DNA of 64,000 nucleotides from Apostichopus japonicus (lineage: Eukaryota; Echinodermata; Holothuroidea; Aspidochirotida; Stichopodidae): contig NC_092572.1 in NCBI RefSeq assembly GCF_037975245.1, positions 18,871,989 through 18,935,988 of the forward strand, in the 5' to 3' direction. Position 1 is the stretch's first letter; each line of letters opens with the position of its first letter. The notes below the pieces were generated by a model. That model saw nothing but the letters and a program-made list of their open reading frames with translations, was not told the DNA's origin and made no database searches. Made by a program: the position numbers and the translations under genes. Shown here one piece after another: positions 46,940 to 57,883 of the stretch.

Positions 46940-47840
46940 GTGGAAAAACTTTGTAATATGCTTAAAGTTGGTAGTTCATCCATGCTTTAGATTAATGAGA
47001 GACATAGATCATCACGTTTTATGAGGAGGGAGGCTATTTTTAAAAATCTGGGTAATAGGTACTGTAATTCTTTTCTTGGAGAAAGCTTGGAATATGCGGA
47101 TAAGGAAGAAAGTTTCGAGTTCCTCCCACGCATTAGATAAATGAGGGACCTAGTTCATCACGCTTTGCGAGGATATCTCATATATTAGGTGTAAGAGAAG
47201 CGGTGATTGTAAGGAAGGGAACTTGGGGAGAATGGGGGGGGGGGTAAATGATGTAACCAGGGGGACCTAATAATTTGTCCTAAATGAGATTTAAAAACTT
47301 CATTAATGTAAGTAAATTTCATTACTGCCTGCTCTCGCTGATTTCTTTTAACCCTATAGAGCGGAGTGTGTGAGGTGAAGAAGGGTAGGGCAGGATGGGG
47401 GAGGGATGATAAATGACGATGTAACCAGGGGGCTGATAATTCGTTCAATAACAGATTTGAAAATATATATATATGTAAGTTTATATCATTAATGCCTGCT
47501 GTCACTGATTTCTTTCAACCCTAAGTTACGCTTATCGGAAGACTATACGCCGATAATACAATTCTTTAACAAGGAGATGCTTCTAATTTATTAAACTGTG
47601 TAACTTTCACTAATCTATTTGGAAAAAATATGCTTTTAAGTTGAAAGACTCAGTAAGGATCAATTAAGTAGAACAAGGATCGTTGCGTGCTGAGTGTAAC
47701 GATGAAGTTTCCTACATTGGGATGGAAGAGTATCAGGGAGTGTAAGATTGAGTGGGAAGTTAAATGACGGTGTAACTGAGAAATTAAAAAAATCTTAGTG
47801 ATAAAATCATTATTGCTTGCTCTTTGCTGATTTAACATTA
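46940..47840. repeat. Degenerate tandem repeats
   Basis: Two related ~130-bp blocks (about 46955-47035 and 47090-47170) share ATTA.ATGAG.GAC.TAG.TCATCACG. They are followed by three related blocks (about 47213-47355, 47375-47520 and 47700-47840) with GG-rich starts, AAATGA.G.TGTAAC and a TCATTA.TGC.TGCT..C.CTGATTT end. Origin unknown. Confidence 0.6.
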
Positions 47841-47946
47841 GAATAAGTGTCTCTAATCATTAGATATTCCTTTAACATACGAGGTTCGGTTGGGGAAGGG
47901 GGGGGGGGGGATACTAGACGGATTGACGGGGAAGAAGATTGGGAGC

Positions 47947-48275
47947 CAGTGGCGGAGCTAGGGATATTGGTCAGAGGGGCGAGAAAGGTCTGTACGGGCG
48001 CTTTCGACTGTAAGCGGAGCGCCACCACAGGTTGGCGCAGAGCGTACAGAAATCTTTTGAGTAAAGATACTCCCTATATCGCCGGAAATGACCCTTTAGG
48101 TATAGGTGTCATCGCCAACAAAATGTGACAAATGTCAATAGGTAGATGAGAGCGCAATAAAAAAGTAAATAATCGCGAATAAATAAAAAGTGGTGAATAG
48201 CTGAAAAGGGCGCCAGCTTCCCATTTGAGTCCGCCCCCCCCCCCCCCGCCTGACTGTATGGACGCTCCGCTTCTG
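47947..48275. mobile_element. TIR MITE related to 45850-46225
   Basis: It starts CAGTGGCGGAGCTAGGG and ends GACGCTCCGCTTCTG (reverse complement CAGAAGCGGAGCGTC). The interior is about 90% like the 45850-46225 element by eye. It contains the inverted shared module and a C-run near its right end. No clear target duplication. Confidence 0.72.
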
Positions 48276-48446
48276 CCCTTTATGACATTAGAAACACATA
48301 CTGATATGAGATGAGTGTGGTATATACCTACTGACGACTGATAACAGTATTATAGTGCATGTTCTAGCCTTTTGACATCGTATGAATCTAGCAGACAACG
48401 TACAGGTACCGTCTGGTACCATTATCCGTTTTGAGTGCTATTTAGG

Positions 48447-49312
48447 GGTTCTAGGACAAAATCCCCCGGACAAAATCCCCCAGACAATATCCCCCTGACC
48501 CATACAAAGCCTGCCTGCAACAACCAGGGATGGCCCAGGTGTGACAGTCAAGGCATAGGACATTGCACTGGTTAGGGTACCGTTCAGGGGATTGGTCAGG
48601 GGACTGGTCAGGGTACTAGTGAGGGTACTGGCGAGTGTAACTGTGAGGGCTCCTGTTAGGGTACCTGTGAGGGTACTGGTCAGGGTACCGGTCATCATAC
48701 TGGTCACTCTACCAGTCAGGGTTCCACTCAGTGTACTGGTTAGGGTACTGGTCAGGATACCAGTCCGGATACTGGTCAGGGGACTGGTCGGGAGATCATT
48801 GAGGGTAATTGCGAGGCTACCTGTTAGTGTGGCCATGGGATATAGCTCCATGGTGTGACATTTAAGTGACCGGTCAAGGTACTGGTCAAATTACTGTTTA
48901 TTGTACCAGTACTAGTAAGGGTACGTTTCAGAGTATGTGTCAGGGTGCCTTTCAGGATACCAGTTGGGATACCGGTCGAGGTACCGGCCGGGGTACTGGT
49001 CAGGGAGGGGTACCGGTGGGGGTAACTGTCAGGCTCACTATTAAGGTACCGGTCGGGGTATGGTCGGAGTACTGGTCCGGGAACCACTGAGAGTACCACT
49101 GAGAGTACCAATGGAAATACTGGTGAGGGTACCGGATGACGGTACTGGATGACGATACCGGGGACCGGGATGACGCATTTTTGTAAAGAATTGATGGGAT
49201 TTTTTATAGCTTGGGGAGATTTTGGCTTGGGTGGATTTTGTCCTAGGAGGATTTTGTCCAAGGGGATTTTGGCTCTGGGGATTTTGTCCTAGGGGGACTT
49301 TGTCCTGTCACC
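48447..49312. mobile_element. Foldback-like element with minisatellite core, 9-bp TSD CTATTTAGG
   Basis: Ends GGTTCTAGGACAAA (left) and GGTGACAGGACAAA (reverse complement of right) continue into inverted arrays of GGACAAAATCCCC units. CTATTTAGG is duplicated at 48438-48446 and 49313-49321. The core (about 48560-49160) is a tandem repeat with a period near 12 based on CTGGTCAGGGTA. 9-bp duplications with TIRs made of short direct repeats are features of Mutator-type and Drosophila foldback elements. No transposase. Threonine/leucine- or valine-rich frames here are composition effects. Confidence 0.82.
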
Positions 49313-49324
49313 CTATTTAGGTAT

Positions 49325-49840
49325 TAGTATTGGACCAAAAACAGTATTAATGTCGGCACGAAACAAACGTTAAAGAAAGCTCAAATGTTGTTTGTCCATC
49401 TCTAACATCCCTGGTGGAACCATGGAAATATTTGAAAATTGTCAGCACTGGGGCAAGTCCCCAGACATTTTGATATGTTACCATTATAGTTAACAAATTG
49501 GGTAAAGCCTGTTCAGGGAATGATGATAAGCAGCCCCTCCACTTTTATGTTTTTGACAAAATACTATACACTCAAAGCCAGATTTTTAAAGCAAAAAAAT
49601 TATGGCTCAGGAACTAATGGTATACTGGCAGTTTTGAACTAAAATCGACTGTGAATATTACATGAATTGCATCAGAACATAATTTAAGTAATGTATAAAT
49701 GCATGCGCAGTTGCAACTGTTCACTGTATGTTTATTTTTTTTCACTCCTCAGAGGAATACTGCTACAAACAGTCAAACAACAAACAATTTTCAATTGATC
49801 TGGAATACAACAGAAAGTGTCCCTTTCTGTACACTACTGT
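49325..49840. other. No gene recognised
   Basis: AT-rich non-coding sequence between two small transposons. Confidence 0.5.
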
Positions 49841-49853
49841 ACAGTATACTGTG

Positions 49854-50297
49854 CAGCGTTACCAGCGACAGTTGACGAAAAAACGCTAGATTTGCGAAAA
49901 TAAAACCCTAGAAAACGCTAAATGGTAGTTTCCCTAACTTTCGTGTTGTTTCGAGTCAATTTAGCACAGATTCGTAGCATGAATGGTCACCGATCACAAA
50001 ATAGATTTTGAATAGTTGATTTGAGTGATAGTCTGACCCAGATAATTTGAAAAAAATATGGAAATTTTTGGTAGGAAATTCCGAAGATTGGGTAAAAATA
50101 CTCAAAATAAATTTGGATGGGTCTCCAAGTAAGAATTTTGTCTAAAAAATCTGAAAAATGGTCTATTTTTGGTAAATTTAACTAGTTTTAGGCAAAAAAC
50201 GGTAGAATTACCAAAATTAGAAAAAACGTGCGCTAGAAACCCAGAAATGACTAAAAACGCTAGATCTAGTGTAAAAACGCTAACTCTGGTAACACTG
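49854..50297. mobile_element. hAT-like MITE with 8-bp TSD ATACTGTG
   Basis: The left end is CAGCGTTACCAGCG. The right end reverse-complements to CAGTGTTACCAGAG. ATACTGTG is duplicated at 49846-49853 and 50298-50305. 444 bp. The subterminal word AAAACGCTAGA recurs inside on both strands. Confidence 0.85.
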
Positions 50298-50305
50298 ATA
50301 CTGTG

Positions 50306-53300
50306 TTGCTGACTCCAAACATAAACAGAGATAGAGGCAGTGAATGTGATTGCTTAAAATTCATCAAAAATTGTTGACGATTTGTTTTTTTTTAAACTTC
50401 TACCCAGAAATCTGGCTTATTACCAAACACATACAGTAGTGGAGATTAGCATGATATTAAAAGGCGAGACACAATAAAAATTGTACAATCATATTCAAGC
50501 AGTTGATTGTATTTTCAATCCCAGTTTATATTTTCCACAAGATTTATTTCACATAAACCAGGATACTTGCACTATTTCATGACCTCAATTTACTGACCTC
50601 TCTCATACATGAGAAACATTTTGGGAACTAACTTATATCTCAAGTATTTATCTAGACTTACCAGTATAGGCTGTACCTAATACCGTAACCAATGCAAATT
50701 ACCACAATATCATGGAGTTCCATGCTTGTAGGGACAAAATTATACACAATACCCCTGGATTGCACAATTTCATACCTATAGTTACAAATGTTGTGGTTTT
50801 ACAGTATGTTTCATTGGGCTGCACTAGGTTTCCATGACATTGGTGCTAGTTGCATGTGCCTTTGCTGTATTCACGCCCCTCAATTTTGAGGGGAAATAAT
50901 TTAATTTTGTTTAAAGAATAAACTGGTTCTTGGTGTAATAAAAGACCACAAGCTTTCAGTAATTAAGTCAGGCCTAACATTGTAAACTTTTCTCATAGCA
51001 TAACCCCTGAACCCCACTTGTAGAATTGTGAAACTGTGGATCAGTAACAATGCAGTGTACCCCTGGAGATTTTGAGGGATAAAAGTTTGAAAGATTTTTA
51101 TAATAGTAATCTGCTTAACAAATACCCTTAGTCCTGCACAAGTATCTGTGTGGTGGTTGTTGAAAATTACTGTACTATGGCTTGCTGATCTTGCTTGGAA
51201 TACAAAATTAAAACATCTTAAAACATGAGAAATGCATTTAAGAACAGTTAAAGCAAGGTAAGGCAGCAAAATATCCAGTAACCTCAACACTCAAGCATCA
51301 GGACCACTTCAGTTGTATAACAAGTTCCATGTTCTTGACAAGCAGCTGCAAATGTTCCCTAATACTTACAAAAACATGTAGTGCCACAATGTCACCAAAC
51401 TAAAATATTTCAAGAAGTACATTGCAAAAGAATGAGTCCATTCATACAGTTAAATATGTACAAGACTTCCCATGAAGACTGGTCTGCATTCTCTTGGTTC
51501 TGTCTGCTTGAAGCTTATAATATTAATTTCCTCTATCTTTTATATGGTGTAACAGTGTAACATATCCTGGAACTAGTTAGTTTTCTGTTACTGCTCTGCA
51601 TTTATGTGAAGCAAATACTACATTACTGTGCCAATCCAACAACTATTCCCAGCAACTTCCTAACTCCATTGAAAGATGTGCTGTGTCCCAGAGGATATAC
51701 ATGAGATGTGTGAATCTACTTCGCGATTTACAGGACATACTTTTGCTTTGCTTGGCATCGTCTTCTATGCAAGCTTTTAATTGATAAGCCCAACAAGGAG
51801 CTACTGTATACCACTATGTACAGCATGATGAAAAGCTTGGTTGATGATTGTATTCACCCCACTGTAAACTGTGTGATAATCTTGCCTGGCATTTCTAATT
51901 AGAGCATATCCTTTGCTGTATTAGCCTGTAGATCTATCCATCTGTTGGTACAAAAAGAAAAGCTTTCTCTTAAAGATATGCTGATTTGGTCCCAATTATA
52001 GCACGCGCAATATAGCTTGGAATGTTTGCGATTACCGATTAGACCTCACACTCTACAAATGAAGAAAACAATGAACTGCTTTACAAAACTAAATCTCCTG
52101 TAATTCAGCCAATATTTTAATCATCTCACAACCTTTCATATATACTATTTTCACTTTAAATTTCAATTCGTTTATCCATCCCATTTTGGGCCCATTAATT
52201 CTTGATTCATCTTGCCTTGTATACAACATTACACATTTTATTTATGCAGCCATGCATTCAATTGGAGCTGAAATAGCTCCCTACCATATCAAGTGCTTTT
52301 AAAAGTTGCAAGTCATTCAAGCTTTACCAATTGTAAAGATTTCAAAATTTAAATATACATGTACATTTTATGTGGACCTAGCCTGACAATTTGGTGTTGT
52401 CTTGCATTGACCTTTAAGATTAAAAACCAGAGAGTGGATATTGCTCTAGTGTAGTTAAATACTATGGACATAGAGGAAAAGATACCACCACATTAACCAG
52501 ATCATACAAAAGTTTTCATCCCTTCTGATTGTTTCTTTCTTCATTCCATAACTTTGGAATAAATTACCTCAGATGTTACTCATATTTGAGATAAATTGAT
52601 AATAGAGTCCTATGGTGTCAAGTTTATGCGATGTCAAACCTACAGAATATTAACTTACTTTTTGGTTAATTCAGAAAATATCTTCCATTTTGCTGTCAAT
52701 GATGCAGTAGGTCACCACATCAGTCTGTCCCAGACGGCATCTGTGCTCTAGCTATGATTGCTACCATTCCAACATTGACTTTTTCACTGCATGGCAGCTA
52801 CATCGTACAGTGTTATTCCCTTGGATAGTGGGCTGTTGTCATTCATCTTGAGATTGAGAATGTTGATCATGAAATTTGTCTGAGAAAACATTAACAGTGC
52901 CAATCAAATAAATATCAAATGGTCAGAGTGTAGATGTGCATTATTTCAATTTTTATTGTACACTTCTCTCCAATATATTTTGGGCCAATACAGAGCTCAG
53001 ATCTTTAACACTGAATATTGCACATTTAGTCAACTTGGTATTACTTATGGATCTAAACAGACTTAACAAAATGACTTACAGTATATGCAAGGGAGGGGAT
53101 AGAAGGCTTTATCGAATTTTTGTGTTATATAGATTTTTGGAGGATGTTAACTTTTAATTAGGTGCACTCAGCTTTTGTAATAGTTACATTATGGAAATGT
53201 ACTGACTCAATAACCTTTTGGATGCATGGCATTGTTATTTTGTACAAATTTTGGCTAGTTATAAATAAGACACTTGAAACACAATGCATCACTTGAGAGA

Positions 53301-53580
53301 CTTAGATTAAAGGTATTCTGCATTGGCCCAAATTTGATGCTGGATTTTCTAGTATTATATCCTTTAACTGTTTTTATTGATACCCTCACTGGGATATTCA
53401 GACATCTTACAGTACAGTGGTGTTTACAGTTAGAATGTCTGAGAATATTTTGGAGAGTAAAGACTTCCAAGAACTTTTTGAAAAGTTCTAGCAATTATAG
53501 CATCTCTTATTCAATACAGGCTACTTGTAAGTTACATTTGCATGGTGACTTCAGTCTCTAATAATCTAGGCATAGCTACT
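50306..53580. other. No gene recognised
   Basis: A long AT-rich stretch. The best open frame (50901-51290, minus, 129 codons) has no motif or splice context I trust. Many TACTGTA/TACAGTA words occur. It may be intronic or 3'UTR sequence. Confidence 0.45.
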
Positions 53581-53589
53581 GTACAGTAT

Positions 53590-54187
53590 AGTAAAGGCTT
53601 CATAATTGACGCACCCCCGTAATTGACGCACCTTAAATTATTACTAGCAACGATACAGCAGGCCACCTAAACTTTTTTGCAGTCAAACAGAATTACATAT
53701 TTCATGAGTTTGAATCCATTTGAGGTATTTGCTGACCAAATTGTGGTATTTTTTAAGCTTTTAACACCCTCCCCACAGTTTTTCACGTTGTTTGGCCATT
53801 TGGAAATCTTACACCCTTAAAATACCCAACATTACCTCAATATGATAACACTACTCTCTGGGACATGACCTGTCAGAGCTTAGAGGCTCAGAGCATAGCA
53901 AACAGCATCTTAAGTCAATGGATGTATACTAAGGCCTACACTACAGTTAGCTTATCGACGAATGTGTCAATTTAGGGGTATGAAAGAACTTGACACGGCA
54001 GAAATTTTGTGGTCAAATTCTGCTCAATTGTACGGTGCATAAGCACAGAACCTTAAATATTTTGAGATCAGAACATTTCTGAGGAACTACACATATGAAA
54101 AACACATACAGTTGAGTAATTTGGATTTTTCCTTGATAGATATCATTGATCAAATCTTTAAGTGCGTCAATTATAAGCCCACCATGC
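53590..54187. mobile_element. TIR element with GGCTT.ATAATTGACGCAC ends
   Basis: GGCTTCATAATTGACGCAC near the left end and, as the reverse complement, GGGCTTATAATTGACGCAC near the right end form inverted repeats. TACAGTAT on both sides (53582-53589 and 54188-54195) may be an 8-bp target duplication. TACAGTA words are common here, so this could be coincidence. Truncated relatives lie at about 22195-22610 and 56213-56670. Confidence 0.6.
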
Positions 54188-54195
54188 TACAGTAT

Positions 54196-55118
54196 CTGGT
54201 CATGATTAGGGCAATGTACAGTAACATAATTGTCCAGCAAAATCTAAGGCCATAGGCCTATATGATACATACATGCACAGTAGGCTAAGAAGTTAAGCTG
54301 ACCTACTTGAAATCTAATTTCTCTGGCAGTTGGTATTAATTTGTAGCTCAAACTACAGACCAGTTTACCCTTGACCCAATGCTAAGGTAGTGTTAGGACT
54401 TGGACTATGGCCCTAGGCTACAGCCGAACGTAGGCTAGGCCTTACAAGTTTTAGGCTAGAAGCTAGTCTAGACTATAGTATTGAAATATGGGTATGAACA
54501 AATAACGTGAAGCTGTATGCAACAACGTTATAATATCAAGCAACAACGTTATAATATCAACGTTATTAATATCACCAAACTTTATTGACTAATCTCATGG
54601 AACTTACCTGAAGTTTTTGGTGAGACGTTTTCGTGTTAACGGTACTTTTTTAAGAAAAAGTCAACAAGGAAAAAACCTGGGCACGAAAACCAAACTACCC
54701 GGCGAACGACTGACCCGATCTCAAGCCCAGTCCCCTTGCATCGAAAGGGAACAGATACTACACATCATCCTATATTAGCCGAAACTGTTATTGGGTTGCA
54801 TGCAATGCAGCCTACGGGTATGCTTTAGCGTTAGCCCTGGCGTATACAGTGTACACAGTGTAGAGCGTATATACACTGAATACAGACTACTGCCGCTGTC
54901 AAGAAAACTACGGATGCCTGTACGTCAGGTCAACTTATATACCAACTGGGGGATATACTTTGAGAGCAAGACTTAGGTTTACCGTAAGGGTTTGACCAAT
55001 TGGATTTTTCCTTGCCAAATGACCCAAAAAGTAGGTAGCAACTTATAACGACTGATATGCAGTCCTAGTACCATAAGGTACACTGATGTAAAATTTCAAG
55101 TTGATCCAATCATTTTAC
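54196..55118. other. No gene recognised
   Basis: Non-coding, with TAGGC-rich patches (54250-54480) and a short direct repeat of CAACAACGTTATAATATCAA near 54520-54560. Confidence 0.5.
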
Positions 55119-55122
55119 CTCA

Positions 55123-55173
55123 GGTAAACCTAAGCACCAACTTGGAGAAGTAAACGTAAATACCAATCCAGTG

Positions 55174-55249
<76 letters not shown>

Positions 55250-55298
55250 TGGTATATTTGTTTACTTCAACGCATGATAGCTGGGACTTAGGTTTACC
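55123..55298. repeat. Inverted repeat flanking a (TA)n tract
   Basis: The left arm 55123-55173 begins GGTAAACCTAAG and ends ATACCAATCCAGTG. The right arm 55245-55298 is its imperfect reverse complement, CACATTGGTAT...CTTAGGTTTACC. Seventy bases of pure TA (55175-55244) lie between. The whole could fold into one long hairpin. Copy A has only the right arm. Confidence 0.8.
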
Positions 55299-56516
55299 TC
55301 GGGGATAGGTTTACCTGACACCAGGTAAACCTAAGTCTAGGGTCTTCTTGTTCAATCAATTTCACTTCCTTTGAAGAATGATTATTTCGAGATAAGAGAA
55401 AACCTCATAAACTTATCAATTCCGAAGTTACAAAAAAAAAATCGTTCATTTAAAGGGTAAAATTTCCCCTCAAAAGTGGAGGTAATTCCGAAGGGTATAT
55501 AACAGAATTACGACCATGGTATATATGTTGATCCCAACTTTACACCTCGATTTTGACCAAATGCGGCTATATATAGTTCCGAAACTTACAGGTTCCTCTA
55601 ATTACACTGAAATCTTCGTGTTTGTATGTTTCCTTCCATTAATTTGGGATATTTAAGAAAATAAGAGTTTCTATTTTAACTGGCAAATTTACACGTAACG
55701 AAACAACGCCCCCACACATAAGCAGTTCTTTCTGTGTTCGGTGGCAGGGCAGTCGATCGGATCGTATCGTTGCTATCCCAATAGCCTACATTCAACGTTA
55801 CTTTATGTGGGCCTAGCCATGTAGTCTACGAAGGAAAGTGCCGCAGGTTACCGTAAACGTTGCCCATTTGAAGTTGGCTTTTGGAACTTTGGTGGAGTAT
55901 ATGCATTGTAAGTAAATTCCTTAAAAGTGTTCCGGATATATTAATAACATTTAGAGTAAATACCTTCATGCTGAACACAAATAAAGTAAGACCATGGTTA
56001 GAGTTAGAGTAGACTAGCCTAGGCCTAGGCCTAACGTTAGCCCTAAATTGGACCTATCAGTATTACTGGCTATGGTAAATCACAGCTGCCTGCTACTGCC
56101 TTTGCTGATACTCGGAATATAAAATGTGATAAATAAATTAAAGTATATACTTGTAACAGACTGGTCAACCTACACATTTTGCAGCCTGGTGATCTTCCAG
56201 ATCTTTTAAAGTAAAGGCTTAATAATTGACGCACCTCCAAATATTACTAGGCCTAGGCCTACTAGTACTACTATTACTAGCCTACTAATACTGTAGCTAG
56301 TACTAGCAACTATACAGCAGGCAACCATAACTTTTTGCAGCCAAGTAGAGTTAAATATTTCATGAGTTTGAATCCATTTCAGGTATATGCTGATCAAATT
56401 GTGTTTGTGCATGTTTTGGGGCATTTGGAAATCTTACTCCCTAAAAATAACCAAAATTACCTCAATATAATACCACTAATCTCTGGGACCTGACCTTTCT
56501 GAGGTTAGAGGCTCAG

Positions 56517-56560
56517 ATAGATAGAAAATTTATTGTCCATTTCAGAAAATACAAAATTAC
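56517..56560 (-). mobile_element. 44-bp 3' tail of a non-LTR retrotransposon, 5-bp TSD CTCAG
   Basis: Present in copy B only. CTCAG is duplicated at 56512-56516 and 56561-56565, and copy A has a single CTCAG. Read on the minus strand the insert ends with GGACAATAAATTTTCTATC plus TAT repeats, that is an AATAAA followed by a short microsatellite tail. This fits an extremely 5'-truncated LINE-type insertion. Confidence 0.65.
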
Positions 56561-56980
56561 CTCAGAGCATAGCAAACAGCATCCAAAGATAATGGATGTT
56601 TACTTAGGCCTTCACTACAGTAAGCTTATCGACAGATGTGTCAATTTAGGGGTATGAAAGAACTTGCATTCGTGCGATGCAATTTTGAACCATTTCACAA
56701 AATATAAATCTTTGGGTATGTCTCAATCTCTCTGCCATAAAATAAGGCAGTCAGAAAGTCACAACTCCACAAAAACAGATACACAAGCAAACGGAACACT
56801 ACAGTAAAAGAAAGGGCCTGATAGATTCCATAAACGAGTTACAAAAGTAAAAAATGTGAAAACGTTTCCCGTCTCAGTACAATATTCATCCCCACAATAT
56901 TCTCTATATGTGTGAGTGTGCATCACTTAGCCCTGTGTGTACAGTAGTAGTGGTGTGTCATTGGTTCTGATTCAGAGAAC

Positions 56981-56987
56981 TACAGTA
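56981..56987. other. Putative excision footprint TACAGTA (TA in copy A)
   Basis: Copy B reads GAAC-TACAGTA-AGTCAC where copy A (22932) has GAAC-TA-AGTCAC. Confidence 0.55.
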
Positions 56988-57196
56988 AGTCACATAGGGC
57001 CTCAGTGTAGCAGTGTACAACAATTTTTTGTAACATGAGTTTTTTTCCCCTGCACCTATGGGATGAATCATGGCTGAAGGTAAACAATTGAGTATTCATT
57101 TTAGAATAACAACGCAATCATGGCTAAGTAATTTAGGCATTTTGATATTAACGTTATGATGTGGGTAGTGTTAATAGTGCTGAAGTAATAGCTTGA

Positions 57197-57432
57197 TCAA
57201 AAGTATTCCTCAAAGTCTCCCAATGCCTTCACAGGGTGACCTACTGTACAGTCACTTGAGCACTTAGGAGTTTTTGCAAAAAGAGCAAATTCCTTGTCCA
57301 AAATTGCTAGGTTTGATCCAGTTTTACGGAGTCCCATAACAAAAAAACACAGTCTGTGATATATCAATGGAAAAGTGTAAAGATTCAATGTAACATATTT
57401 GAAAGGATTAGAGTATGTTGAAAAACCACCAG
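57197..57432 (-). CDS. Probable last exon of an unidentified host gene, copy B
   Basis: Counterpart of 23143-23378, with the same acceptor-like ATGCATAG, the same length and the same TGA. It is still open despite several base changes between the copies. The product family is not recognised. In copy B no transposon separates it from the upstream coding-like segments. Confidence 0.4.
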
Positions 57433-57621
57433 CTATGCATTTTAAGGAAATAACAGTACCTCATTGAACCTTGCATTGTGTTCACACTAATGAGTTATGA
57501 AATTGTTATCTGTGTCTTCATCATTAAAAGCTATTAATTAGGTTGATCAATGGTCTCACATATTAGTGCAATCACAGAGGTTAAATTTCAATCAGGTTAT
57601 AATGCCAAGGGAATCCAGACC

Positions 57622-57628
57622 TACTGTA
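57622..57628. other. Putative excision footprint TACTGTA (TA in copy A)
   Basis: Copy B reads GACC-TACTGTA-CTTCAT where copy A (23569-23570) has GACC-TA-CTTCAT. Confidence 0.55.
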
Positions 57629-57876
57629 CTTCATAAAAAAATAAAAAAAAATCATGGCTCCTATAAAAATCATTCATGATAAAAACCAGCATACATACAG
57701 TATGTGCAACTTAAGTAGTTTCATATTGGGTATCATGTCCAAATAAAAGCTCTTGATTGTATTCAGTTTTCATACTTTTAAAAATGACCATCTGTGTGCA
57801 GTAATTTGGTGTTAGTAAGTAACATGAAAATGCACAAGACTAATGTTCAACAGGCACTAGATAGTTCTCATGTCCA

Positions 57877-57883
57877 TACTGTA
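57877..57883. other. Putative excision footprint TACTGTA (TA in copy A)
   Basis: Copy B reads GTCCA-TACTGTA-GCAC where copy A (23815-23816) has GTCCA-TA-GCAC. Confidence 0.55.

Noticed and set aside
48560-49160. Possible CRISPR-like array
   Set aside because: The repeat is a short-period minisatellite without unique spacers, in an animal genome.
48438-49261. Long open frames (137 and 145 codons, minus strand) rich in Thr/Leu or Pro/Val
   Set aside because: They run through a 12-bp tandem repeat and its flanking arrays. The periodic residues result from the repeat, with no domain or splice signal.
50901-51290. 129-codon minus-strand frame
   Set aside because: Composition is like translated non-coding AT-rich DNA. 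No domain, and it is absent from any duplicated context that could show constraint.
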